Assembly (NCBI GenBank): GCA_020351835.1
Contig: CP070669.1
Span: 897,440-935,613, forward strand
Direction of reading: 5' to 3'
DNA length: 38,174 bases
Origin: Nitrospirota bacterium
Lineage (GTDB): Bacteria > Nitrospirota > Thermodesulfovibrionia > Thermodesulfovibrionales > BMS3Bbin05
Within the stretch, counting starts at the first letter, position 1. The number at the start of each line of letters is the position of its first letter. The position numbers were made by a program, and so were the translations under genes. Shown one piece after another: positions 7,763 to 14,823 of this stretch. The notes under the pieces were generated by a model. It worked only from the letters and a program-made list of their open reading frames with translations, did not search any database and was not told the DNA's origin.

Positions 7763-8214
7763 CGAAGGAGGAGAAAGTGTTAAGAAATAATAGCGGCTTT
7801 ACTTTTATTGAGATAATGATCGTCGTATTGATAATAAGTCTTCTTGTCGCGGTCGTAGGCCCACGGCTTATCGGACAGTCGTATGATGCGAAGAAGACTG
7901 CTGCTCAACAGCAGATAGCTAACTTCGAAACAGCTCTTAAGCTTTTCAAAATAGATAACGGTTTCTATCCGTCAACTGATCAGGGGCTCGAGGCTTTGAT
8001 AGATGAACCCGACACAGGAAGGGAGCCTAAGAACTATCGTGAGGGGGGATATCTTGATAAAAGGCAGTTGCCGCTAGATCCATGGAAGGGGCCTTACATA
8101 TATATATCCCCGGGCATTAATGGCGACTTTGACATTATCTCGTATGGGGCAGACGGCCGGGAAGGCGGAGAAGGCGAAGATGCTGATATAAACAACTGGG
8201 ATATCGGGAAGTAA
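7759..8214 (+). CDS. gspG: Major pseudopilin GspG
   Basis: GspG is the main subunit of the T2SS pseudopilus. The 151-residue precursor has a short basic leader ending SG, then FTFIEIMIVVLIISLLVAVV, the type III signal with Glu at +5. Cleavage by prepilin peptidase after Gly13 is expected. Typical GspG features follow: the DNGFYPSTDQGLEAL motif, KRQLPLDPWKGPYIY and the C-terminal acidic calcium-binding region IISYGADGREGGEGEDADI. The start overlaps the gspF stop in ATGA. No peptidase gene (gspO/pilD) lies in the window, so processing depends on one elsewhere. Confidence 0.97.
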   Translation: MTKEEKVLRNNSGFTFIEIMIVVLIISLLVAVVGPRLIGQSYDAKKTAAQQQIANFETALKLFKIDNGFYPSTDQGLEALIDEPDTGREPKNYREGGYLDKRQLPLDPWKGPYIYISPGINGDFDIISYGADGREGGEGEDADINNWDIGK

Positions 8215-8225
8215 GAGAGAAGCAG

Positions 8226-8708
8226 ATGAAGGAAGTGTTATCTGCAGAAAGATCCGATAAGGCCTTTACGTTCTTAGAGACAGTTATGGTCGTATTTTTG
8301 ATCTCTCTTTTTGTTGCTGTTGCTATCCCCTCATTTGGCAGGTTCAGTTTCGGGGGACTTGATCCCGACTCAAAAGTGACCGCATCTGTTCTCAGGTTTG
8401 TTGACGATACATCGCGCATTACACTTCAAGAGGGATCCATTGCTGTCGATCTCGATAACAAGACGATAGAATATGAAAGAGACGGAAATATCGAAAAGAA
8501 GTCGATCGATACTCTGTATTCGGTCAAGCAAATGTCGTCTGAAGAGGTCAGGAGGGGCAGAGTCCTTATAAATATTGCGCCGGGTGGTATCACCAGGAGC
8601 CTGACGGTCGGTCTTCGAAGCGGGGCCGATGGCCGAGAGGTGCAGTTCAATCCATATAGCGGACGAGTGACGATCGATGAGGTAAGCATTAAAGGGCCTG
8701 AAAGATGA
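8226..8708 (+). CDS. gspH: Minor pseudopilin GspH
   Basis: The 160-residue product has a class III signal: leader MKEVLSAERSDKA followed by FTFLETVMVVFLISLFVAVAI with Glu at +5. The residue before the cleavage point is Ala (Ala13), not the near-universal Gly. Established mutagenesis of type IV prepilins found Ala to be about the only substitution at -1 that still allows cleavage, so processing is plausible. The rest fits a short GspH beta domain, including the late FNPYSGR stretch. It stands 11 bases after gspG with a GAGAGAAG leader and overlaps gspI by four bases. Position in the operon supports the name more than the divergent globular domain does. Confidence 0.85.
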   Translation: MKEVLSAERSDKAFTFLETVMVVFLISLFVAVAIPSFGRFSFGGLDPDSKVTASVLRFVDDTSRITLQEGSIAVDLDNKTIEYERDGNIEKKSIDTLYSVKQMSSEEVRRGRVLINIAPGGITRSLTVGLRSGADGREVQFNPYSGRVTIDEVSIKGPER

Positions 8709-9067
8709 AATTACTGTTGAAGATACGCCGCAGGTCCGGGGCCGGCTTTACTCTTATAGAGGTGATCATAGCACTTGCTATCATTTCAACCGCCCTGATA
8801 ATGATAGTACATACAGTTAACTTTCACCTTTCGCTTATAAACAGACATGAGGTTACGACTATAGCGACGATGCTCGGCACTGAAAAACTTCGTACGGTAA
8901 CTGCAGAACAGAGAGAGAAGACCGGCAATTTCCCTGACCCGTATTCAGAATATTCTTATGAGATCGAGATCAAGGATTCACCGTTCGACAATGTTCAGCT
9001 GGTCGAAGTGGCCGTGAAGATAGCTAATGAACGGATAGTTCTGTCCAAGTTCTCGGGTAAACGCTAA
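8705..9067 (+). CDS. gspI: Minor pseudopilin GspI
   Basis: GspI is one of the tip pseudopilins (I-J-K) that initiate the pseudopilus. The 120-residue protein has a basic leader with RRRSGAG, then FTLIEVIIALAIISTALIMI with Glu at +5, and a short globular domain. That domain contains the ATMLGTEKLR helix, typical of GspI (often AxxLAxxKLxE), and the following strands. Length matches the family (about 120-130). It overlaps gspH by ATGA and directly abuts gspJ. Confidence 0.9.
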   Translation: MKLLLKIRRRSGAGFTLIEVIIALAIISTALIMIVHTVNFHLSLINRHEVTTIATMLGTEKLRTVTAEQREKTGNFPDPYSEYSYEIEIKDSPFDNVQLVEVAVKIANERIVLSKFSGKR

Positions 9068-9655
9068 ATGAAGATATCAAACGATATAAAAGGGTTTACT
9101 CTTATCGAGGTCATTGTAGCTATTGGTATACTTTCTATTGTTCTTATGTCGGTGTACGGAACCTTCTTCAGTGTCAGCAATGCCGTGGAGACCTCAGATG
9201 GTGTGATGTATCGCATGAGAGAGGTGAGGGTTTTTTTCGATATGGTTAAGCGAGAGATAGAAAGTGCTTATGTCGAAAGTGACAGGGATGATACATTGTT
9301 CAGGGTAAGGGACAGGGATGTGTTCGGCCTATATGCGTCCGAGCTTGGATTTACCGCCTTTGTTCCTTACGGTAGAGGGCTTCATTTTATCGAGTATTCA
9401 GTTGATAAAGAGAATATGGTGCTCAAGAAGAAGGTGGCCGCTGCCTGGGGAGAAGATACGCTGGAGGAAGTTACTGTTCTGGAGGACATCAAAGGGTTCC
9501 GGGTTGAGGTAAGAGGAGCAGATCGATGGCTAGGGACCTATAACGACAAGAAGAGTATTGGACTGCCGATGGCTGTGAAGGTAACTTTGACATTGAACGT
9601 TAATGGCGTAGATCATAATATAGAACAAACATTTATTCCGAAGATCAGAGGATGA
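9068..9655 (+). CDS. gspJ: Minor pseudopilin GspJ
   Basis: GspJ joins GspI and GspK in the tip complex. The 195-residue precursor has leader MKISNDIKG, then FTLIEVIVAIGILSIVLMSV with Glu at +5, followed by the helix and beta domain of the family (YRMREVRVFFDMVKREIESAY, then a strand-rich region ending in the VKVTLTLN strand). Its ATG follows the gspI stop with no gap. Size agrees with known GspJ (about 195-205). Confidence 0.93.
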   Translation: MKISNDIKGFTLIEVIVAIGILSIVLMSVYGTFFSVSNAVETSDGVMYRMREVRVFFDMVKREIESAYVESDRDDTLFRVRDRDVFGLYASELGFTAFVPYGRGLHFIEYSVDKENMVLKKKVAAAWGEDTLEEVTVLEDIKGFRVEVRGADRWLGTYNDKKSIGLPMAVKVTLTLNVNGVDHNIEQTFIPKIRG

Positions 9656-9656
9656 G

Positions 9657-10544
9657 ATGTTAAAAAATAACGATGGTATAGCTCTTGTTATGGTACTGAT
9701 GATAATTGCTATATTGGCAGCCGTAGTGGCAGAGTTTGCTTACAGGGTCCACAATGAGACAATATCTCTTTACAGCTGGCGTGATTCGCAGCGGCTCTCA
9801 GGGGAGGCATCATCGGGGATAAAAGTAGGAGAACAATACCTGGTTGATACTGTAAGCAGATTTAAATATACTTATCCAGGCAGACTGGACCTCCCACTGC
9901 CTGACGTTACAGGTGATGGGATGGACTCAATGGTGATCAGCGTTATTGATGAAAATGCGAAGTTCAACATCAATAAGCTGGTTGAGCCTAATGACACTCC
10001 CAATGTAAAGAATATAGAGCGATTAGGGAGGTTATTTAATATCCTGGAAATAGATGAGAGGCTTGTTGAACGGATAGTCGACTGGGTTGACAGGAACAAA
10101 GAGGAGAGAGTGTCCGGCTCCGAGAGGTCGGCAAAGAACGGATACCTTTACAGTATTGATGAGCTATTGCTCATTAACGGGATGACTACTGAAATATACA
10201 ATAAGCTGTTGCCGCATGTTACAATCTTCGGGGATGGTAATATTAATATTAACAGCGCAGGTATATATGTTCTGATGAGCATGTCAAGTGACATAAGTGA
10301 GGAACTTGCGCTTAGAATAGTAAACTACAGAGAGCTGAAACCTTTTCAGGATGCATCACATATTCAGAGGGTGGCTGGGTTCAGTGGTGAACTTGGAACG
10401 AGCCTCATGGGATCGATAACCGTTAAGGGGAATGCTTTTCATATAATTGCGGTCTCATCAAGTGACAGGATACGCAAGCAGCTTGAAGCAGCAATAGAGC
10501 TCAATGGGCGGACCGTAACATACAAATATTGGAGAGAAAGCTGA
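9657..10544 (+). CDS. gspK: Minor pseudopilin GspK
   Basis: GspK caps the pseudopilus tip. The 295-residue precursor has leader MLKNNDG, then IALVMVLMIIAILAAVVAEF. The missing Glu at +5 is the hallmark of GspK. The large alpha domain inserted in the pilin fold is recognisable by VISVIDENAKFNINKLV, IVDWVDRNKEE and YLYSIDELLLINGM, which match the GspK patterns D..GkfNlN, l.DW.D and f.sv.eLl.v.gm. INSAG follows before the helix-hairpin-helix-like repeat. It starts one base after the gspJ stop. Confidence 0.95.
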   Translation: MLKNNDGIALVMVLMIIAILAAVVAEFAYRVHNETISLYSWRDSQRLSGEASSGIKVGEQYLVDTVSRFKYTYPGRLDLPLPDVTGDGMDSMVISVIDENAKFNINKLVEPNDTPNVKNIERLGRLFNILEIDERLVERIVDWVDRNKEERVSGSERSAKNGYLYSIDELLLINGMTTEIYNKLLPHVTIFGDGNININSAGIYVLMSMSSDISEELALRIVNYRELKPFQDASHIQRVAGFSGELGTSLMGSITVKGNAFHIIAVSSSDRIRKQLEAAIELNGRTVTYKYWRES

Positions 10545-11596
10545 TGTCGGTCGGATTTATTGAACATACCGGAGGTCGCTTTTACCTTTCTTTGTTCGAG
10601 GAGCAAAAAGGGGGCCATTTCTTTAATGAGAGGAGAGAGCTTAAGGCCGGCGACGCATATCTTGCAAAGATCCTTGAAGAGGTTCGCTCGTTCACGCTCG
10701 ACATTGCGTACGAGGATCTTAATTCAAGGATAATAACCCTCCCATTCAGTGACACCGAAAAGATACGAGACATTATTCCGTTCCAGCTTGAGGGAATGAC
10801 AATGGAAAAAGTGGATGATATCATATATGATTTTGCAGTGCTGGACAAGACAGGCAGCGGTTATAATGTTGCTGTAGCTTATATAAGCAGGGCTGTTCTA
10901 AGGGCTATACTTGGTGAACTTGCGGCTCTGGGGATAAGGCCTGAGGTCATCACAAGCATCGACTTCCATAAATTATTGAATGACGAAACGGTTGAAGTGG
11001 CAGCAAAAAGTTCCATAGATGAAATGGAGAGGACGCAATTAATGGCGGAGATACTATCATCGGGAAGGATAAACCTTGCGCGCAAAGAGTTCTCTTTTAG
11101 CGGTGAGAAGGAGAGGGCAAAGGGGTACTACAGGTACTCCGCAATACTTCTTGTCGTAATTTATCTTTTGCTGTCGGCGTACCTTATGCTCGATACGAGG
11201 AGCCTGTCCACAAAGAAAGCTCAAGTTGACAGGAACGCGGAGAAGCTGTTCAGGTCAATGTTGCCTGATGAGAAGAGGATAGTGGACCCGCTACTGCAGT
11301 TAAGGTCCAAGAAGAAACAGATAGAAACCAAGTTCAAAGAATTAAATGACGTGAGACCTCTTGATGTGCTAAGAGAGATATCAATGGCACATGAGGCAAC
11401 CGGCATTGTCAACCATATAACGATAGAGAGCGATCTGATTACCCTTAAGGGAGAGGCGGGTAGCGCCGAGGATGTTAAGAAGTTCGCAGACTCGCTAAAG
11501 GATAAGTTCAGGAGAAAGGTTAATATAGAGACAGGGGCAGCATCCGGTGGCAATGTTGCGTTCACAATTCAGATCGTATCCGGCGGTCCGGCATGA
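10544..11596 (+). CDS. gspL: T2SS protein GspL
   Basis: GspL anchors GspE to the inner membrane through a cytoplasmic actin-like domain and pairs with GspM in the periplasm. From ATG 10544 the product has 350 residues: a cytoplasmic domain (1 to about 195, with IIPFQLEGM typical of the PilM/GspL fold), one membrane segment (about 203-221, YSAILLVVIYLLLSAYLML), a helical segment and a ferredoxin-like periplasmic domain (about 265-345). ATG 10544 shares one base with the gspK stop and has GGAGAG at 10531-10536; a TTG at 10529 would add five residues with no better signal. Its sequence is divergent, so the name rests on layout plus position. Confidence 0.88.
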   Translation: MSVGFIEHTGGRFYLSLFEEQKGGHFFNERRELKAGDAYLAKILEEVRSFTLDIAYEDLNSRIITLPFSDTEKIRDIIPFQLEGMTMEKVDDIIYDFAVLDKTGSGYNVAVAYISRAVLRAILGELAALGIRPEVITSIDFHKLLNDETVEVAAKSSIDEMERTQLMAEILSSGRINLARKEFSFSGEKERAKGYYRYSAILLVVIYLLLSAYLMLDTRSLSTKKAQVDRNAEKLFRSMLPDEKRIVDPLLQLRSKKKQIETKFKELNDVRPLDVLREISMAHEATGIVNHITIESDLITLKGEAGSAEDVKKFADSLKDKFRRKVNIETGAASGGNVAFTIQIVSGGPA

Positions 11597-12105
11597 ACTT
11601 AACTGGCAGATCAAGAACATTAATGACTATTGCTGCGATAGCGGTACTGTTACTGTTCGTGGTAGTCTCAGTGAACATAAAAAAGAGAGCAGAACTGAGC
11701 CGGACCTTGAAACAGTTCGATGAGATGGTCTCTATATCCGGCGAGTTCTCAGGTACCGGATCTGATGTCGGTCTTATAGAAAGGCGCATAGGCCTGACCG
11801 AAGGCGGCCAAATACCGGTAATGATGGAGAAGATCGTAGCTGAAATGGGCCTGAGGAGCAAGCTTTCTTCTGTTAAGCCTATTGGGGGCGGTGACAGGGA
11901 TAATTACTTGATCAGCGAGTCGGAGGTGTCATTTGATAACCTGAGTGTCAACGAGCTGATCAATGTTCTATACGGTATATACACAGCGCCGGCGGGACTC
12001 TTTGTCACCTCCGCTGATATTAAGAGAGACTTTTCTCAGGGGAACCTGGTCGATGCAAAGCTGAACGTCAAACTTGTTTCATTCAGAAAAAGATCGGATG
12101 GATGA
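11593..12105 (+). CDS. gspM: T2SS protein GspM (PilO-like)
   Basis: The 170-residue product has a short cytoplasmic end (MNLTGRSR), one membrane helix (about 10-28), a helical stretch and a small ferredoxin-like periplasmic domain (about 75-165), as in GspM and PilO. It would pair with GspL to hold the GspE-GspF complex. It overlaps gspL and gspN by ATGA on both sides. Sequence identity to the family is low, so the call depends on architecture and position between gspL and gspN. Confidence 0.8.
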   Translation: MNLTGRSRTLMTIAAIAVLLLFVVVSVNIKKRAELSRTLKQFDEMVSISGEFSGTGSDVGLIERRIGLTEGGQIPVMMEKIVAEMGLRSKLSSVKPIGGGDRDNYLISESEVSFDNLSVNELINVLYGIYTAPAGLFVTSADIKRDFSQGNLVDAKLNVKLVSFRKRSDG

Positions 12106-12887
12106 AGAAGGCTTTTAGATACATCCTTATCTTATCCGTATCGCTACTGCTGATAATTTTGAGCATATGGTATCTGGGCATTCCGGACAGATATGTGTCT
12201 GAGAGATTGGAGAGTCTTGCGCCAGAGCCATATGTTATTAAGGTCAATGGCCTGAAAAAGGGATTGTTCTTTGATTTCGGTATCGATAGCCTTACGGTAT
12301 CGGATGGTTCAAATGATATGCTCAGTGTAAGTGATGTGAAAGGCAGGTTAAACCCATTGAAGATGGTCAGTGGAATTGCCGCTATAAATATACAGGGGCA
12401 GCTTTACGGTGGATGGTTCTCCGGCTCGGCGCTCGTGATGGAGTCGGGTGAGAAGGTGGATGCGACGTTCGGTGATATTGATATAGGCATGATAGATTAC
12501 GTCAGTTCACTTGGGTTCGATGGGAAGGGCGAGCTCTCCGGTTCGTTTAGCTATGATAAAGGTAATGGAGAGCTGGAATTCATTATTAATGATGTTGATA
12601 TGAAGGGTTATAGCGGCGGAGGAGTTTATGTGCCTCTTAAGTATTTCCACACGGTCCGAGGGGCTGCAGGCCTGAGCCCTCCCTATAGAATGGTCGTAAG
12701 GTCGATCTCATTGACCGGTGATGATATATACGTGCGGGCAAGAGGTAACATATCTAATGGTCTAGCCGACCTTGAGCTGGAGATAATGCCGGAGGATACT
12801 TTCTCCGACAGTTCTTTGCTTGTTCTGATCGACCGGTATAAAGTATCTGACGGATATTATTTCATACCTCTTAAAAGGAAATTGTAA
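12102..12887 (+). CDS. gspN: T2SS accessory protein GspN
   Basis: The 261-residue protein has one N-terminal membrane anchor (about 7-26) and a periplasmic beta-rich region of AsmA-like type: repeated strands with INIQGQLYGGWFSG, GKGELSGSFSY and IEL-like alternation. These are usual in GspN of deltaproteobacteria-type T2SS operons. GspN is accessory, and its role is not settled; the periplasmic fold suggests a scaffold in the envelope. It is the last gsp gene, starting as ATGA with gspM, and is followed by a 222-base gap before mraZ with no clear intrinsic terminator. Confidence 0.8.
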   Translation: MKKAFRYILILSVSLLLIILSIWYLGIPDRYVSERLESLAPEPYVIKVNGLKKGLFFDFGIDSLTVSDGSNDMLSVSDVKGRLNPLKMVSGIAAINIQGQLYGGWFSGSALVMESGEKVDATFGDIDIGMIDYVSSLGFDGKGELSGSFSYDKGNGELEFIINDVDMKGYSGGGVYVPLKYFHTVRGAAGLSPPYRMVVRSISLTGDDIYVRARGNISNGLADLELEIMPEDTFSDSSLLVLIDRYKVSDGYYFIPLKRKL

Positions 12888-12985
12888 GCCGATAAAATAC
12901 CCCTATATTTCAGTATCTTAAATTTCATTTCTTGCTGATCTACTTAAATAAATAGTAAATAAGGCAACTTGCGTAGTTCTACATA

Positions 12986-13022
12986 TAGTGATATATCATC
13001 ACTAAAACCACAACATATTGTG
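12986..13022. repeat. Two adjacent inverted repeats upstream of the mraZ promoter
   Basis: TAGTGAT-ATATC-ATCACTA (12986-13004) has perfect 7-base arms. Four bases further, CACAA-CATA-TTGTG (13009-13022) has perfect 5-base arms. Both lie 27-63 bases upstream of the mraZ -35. They could be operator sites or hairpins at the end of the gsp transcript; no U-run follows either one closely. Confidence 0.4.
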
Positions 13023-13029
13023 TTATAAG

Positions 13030-13046
13030 AAAAAAAAGCTTTTTTT
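13030..13046 (+). promoter_or_regulatory. A-tract/T-tract palindrome, UP-element-like
   Basis: Eight A, GC and seven T form a near-perfect palindrome (AAAAAAAGCTTTTTTT at 13031-13046) two bases upstream of the -35 hexamer. A- and T-tracts there are typical of UP elements bound by the alpha subunit of RNA polymerase. It could also weakly terminate gsp transcripts, but the stem would be almost pure A-U. Confidence 0.4.
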
Positions 13047-13048
13047 AC

Positions 13049-13077
13049 TTGACATTATATGTAGCATGTATTAATAT
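13049..13077 (+). promoter_or_regulatory. dcw (mraZ) promoter
   Basis: A perfect TTGACA -35 (13049-13054) stands 17 bases before TAATAT (13072-13077), a 4 of 6 match to the -10 consensus. The predicted start near 13084 falls inside the first MraZ box. This is the best sigma-70-type promoter in the window and would drive the dcw cluster. Confidence 0.8.
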
Positions 13078-13079
13078 TG

Positions 13080-13104
13080 GTGGTAAAACGTGGTAGAAGG
13101 TGGA
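13080..13104 (+). promoter_or_regulatory. MraZ operator: three GTGG boxes at 10-base period
   Basis: GTGGT (13080-13084), GTGGT (13090-13094) and GTGGA (13100-13104) are direct repeats separated by exactly five bases. MraZ proteins are known to bind such spaced direct repeats (TGGGN boxes in E. coli, GTG-containing boxes in mycoplasmas) just downstream of the mraZ promoter to repress dcw transcription. The third box also overlaps the ribosome binding site of mraZ. Confidence 0.8.
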
Positions 13105-13109
13105 TGATA

Positions 13110-13559
13110 GTGCCTAATTTTCATGGCAAATACTACAATGCTATTGACGCGAAGGGCCGGGTGATCGTACCTGCTCCGTTCAGGGATATAATAAGGAGCA
13201 ACTATAGTACCAAGCTCTACATCACAAACTCTCCAACCGAGAACTGCCTCAATATCTATCCTCAGGAGGAATGGCAAAATCTCCTCTCAAAGATAAGTGA
13301 ACTTCCCCCATCAGACAGAGCGGTAAAAAAGTACAGGTACAGAGTGATCGCGTCGGCGCATGATTGTGAACTGGACAAACAGGGAAGGATACTTGTCCCG
13401 TCATCGCTGAGGGCAGATGGAAAGCTGGGCAGTGAGATAGCCGTAATAGGCCAGATCCACTGGATACAGATATGGGACAAGAATGAATGGGAAAGCATGA
13501 TGAGCCTTACAGACATAGATGGTGATTATGAGGATAAGCTTGCAGAGCTAGGTCTCTAA
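13110..13559 (+). CDS. mraZ: Transcriptional regulator MraZ
   Basis: MraZ is the DNA-binding regulator encoded first in dcw clusters. The 149-residue protein has two SpoVT/AbrB-like halves, each with the signature loop: DAKGRVIVPAPFR and DKQGRILVPSSLR. I chose GTG 13110 (MPNFHGKYYNAIDAKGR), which matches the usual N-terminus (MF.G.y.h.iDaKGR) and has AGAAGG at 13095-13100. ATG 13104 and upstream codons lie too close to, or before, the ribosome binding site and inside the operator boxes. It probably represses its own promoter through the three GTGG boxes. Its stop abuts the rsmH start with no gap. Confidence 0.96.
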   Translation: MPNFHGKYYNAIDAKGRVIVPAPFRDIIRSNYSTKLYITNSPTENCLNIYPQEEWQNLLSKISELPPSDRAVKKYRYRVIASAHDCELDKQGRILVPSSLRADGKLGSEIAVIGQIHWIQIWDKNEWESMMSLTDIDGDYEDKLAELGL

Positions 13560-14432
13560 ATGACAAAGCATGAGCCTGTCCTCCTGAGAGAGGTTTTACA
13601 AATGCTCAGCATACGAGAAAACGGAACGTATCTTGATGCGACTGCTGGCGGCGGTGGACATAGTGATGCCATTTTAAGCAGGCTCTCCGACAATGGAAGA
13701 CTTATCTGTACCGACAGGGATGAGACTGCAGTCGATACACTTACCGAGAGATTCAGTGATCCGCGCATTATCGTTAGGCAAGCCCGCTTTTCAGACCTGG
13801 TTGAGACCGTAAAAGAACTTGGCTTTGAATCCGTTGACGGTGTACTTTTCGACCTCGGCGTATCCATGTTCCAGTTAAAAGTGCTTGAGAGGGGTTTTAG
13901 CTTCGAATCCGATGAAAGACTGGATATGCGAATGGATAGAAGGCAGTTGTTCACTGCCTGGGACATAGTTAACACCTACTCGGAAAAAGAGATAGCGAAC
14001 ATTATCTATGAGTTTTCCGATGAACGTCTCTCCAGAAGGATAGCAAGAGCCATTGTAACCGAGAGAAAGAAGAGAACAATTGATACGTGTAGAGAACTTG
14101 CGGACATCATAGTAAAGGCTTACGGCAAAAGAGGGAGGATACACCCGGCTACAAGGACATTCCAGGCCCTGAGGATCGCAGTGAACGACGAATTGAACGA
14201 ACTGAGGCAGGGATTAAAGAACGCTTTTAAATTGATGCATAGCAGGGGAAAAGTATGTGTCATATCTTACCACTCTAAAGAAGACCGTATAGTAAAGCAT
14301 TACCTTAGGGACAAAGCGAAGAGCAAAGAGTGTGAGCTGATCACTAAGAAACCTGTCGTTCCTGAACGGGAAGAGATCAACGATAACCCGGCTGCGAGGA
14401 GCGCAAAGTTAAGGGGGGCGGTCAAAGTATGA
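13560..14432 (+). CDS. rsmH: 16S rRNA (cytosine1402-N4)-methyltransferase RsmH (MraW)
   Basis: RsmH methylates N4 of C1402 in the decoding centre of 16S rRNA using S-adenosylmethionine. The 290-residue product has the family start HEPVLLREVL, the SAM loop DATAGGGGHS (about 27-36), VLFDLGVS, the inserted helical domain with DMRMD, and the late motifs IHPATRTFQALRIAVNDEL and VISYHSKEDRIVK. It follows mraZ directly and overlaps ftsL by ATGA. Length is slightly below the usual 300-315. Confidence 0.97.
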   Translation: MTKHEPVLLREVLQMLSIRENGTYLDATAGGGGHSDAILSRLSDNGRLICTDRDETAVDTLTERFSDPRIIVRQARFSDLVETVKELGFESVDGVLFDLGVSMFQLKVLERGFSFESDERLDMRMDRRQLFTAWDIVNTYSEKEIANIIYEFSDERLSRRIARAIVTERKKRTIDTCRELADIIVKAYGKRGRIHPATRTFQALRIAVNDELNELRQGLKNAFKLMHSRGKVCVISYHSKEDRIVKHYLRDKAKSKECELITKKPVVPEREEINDNPAARSAKLRGAVKV

Positions 14433-14764
14433 AGAAGATCAACGGCAATCCCCTGTTCGGAGCTCTAAAGCTGATGCTGGTCCCAATGATAATAATCTCT
14501 GTCTTTATACTCGTATGGTTGAAATCGGAGATAACATCTATCGAATACCGGATAAGCCAGTATGAGAGCGAGCGAATGAACTTACTAAAGAAGAGAAAGG
14601 AGTTGATCGTAAAAAGGTCTGACTCTCTATCGGTTAAGAACATTGAAGCCATTGCAATGGATAAATTAGGACTTACGTTCCCGGACAGGAAGAAAGTGAT
14701 ATACGTGAAAAGGGGTGAAGAACCGTATAACTTCAAAGCAGGTCTGGGGACGCATACAGAATAA
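14429..14764 (+). CDS. ftsL: Cell division protein FtsL
   Basis: FtsL is a bitopic division protein that, with FtsB and FtsQ, activates FtsWI. The 111-residue product has a short cytoplasmic end, one membrane helix (about 15-31, LMLVPMIIISVFILVWL), then a leucine-zipper-like coiled coil (about 32-65, with YRISQYESERMNLLKKRKEL), and the family end IEAIAMDKLGLTFPDRKKVIYVK. Sequence conservation in FtsL is low, but layout and position between rsmH and ftsI are diagnostic. It starts as ATGA inside rsmH. Confidence 0.88.
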   Translation: MKKINGNPLFGALKLMLVPMIIISVFILVWLKSEITSIEYRISQYESERMNLLKKRKELIVKRSDSLSVKNIEAIAMDKLGLTFPDRKKVIYVKRGEEPYNFKAGLGTHTE

Positions 14765-14786
14765 TATCATTTTAAGAAGAACAATT

Positions 14787-14803
14787 GGGCGAGCGGGACG
14801 CCC
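14787..14803 (+). other. Short GC hairpin between ftsL and ftsI
   Basis: GGGCG (14787-14791) and CGCCC (14799-14803) pair across a 7-base loop in the 59-base gap, one of the few real gaps inside the cluster. There is no adjacent U-run, only ATTTATTG, so it is at most an attenuator or a processing or stability element. Confidence 0.35.
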
Positions 14804-14823
14804 GGATTTATTGAAAAGGGGTA

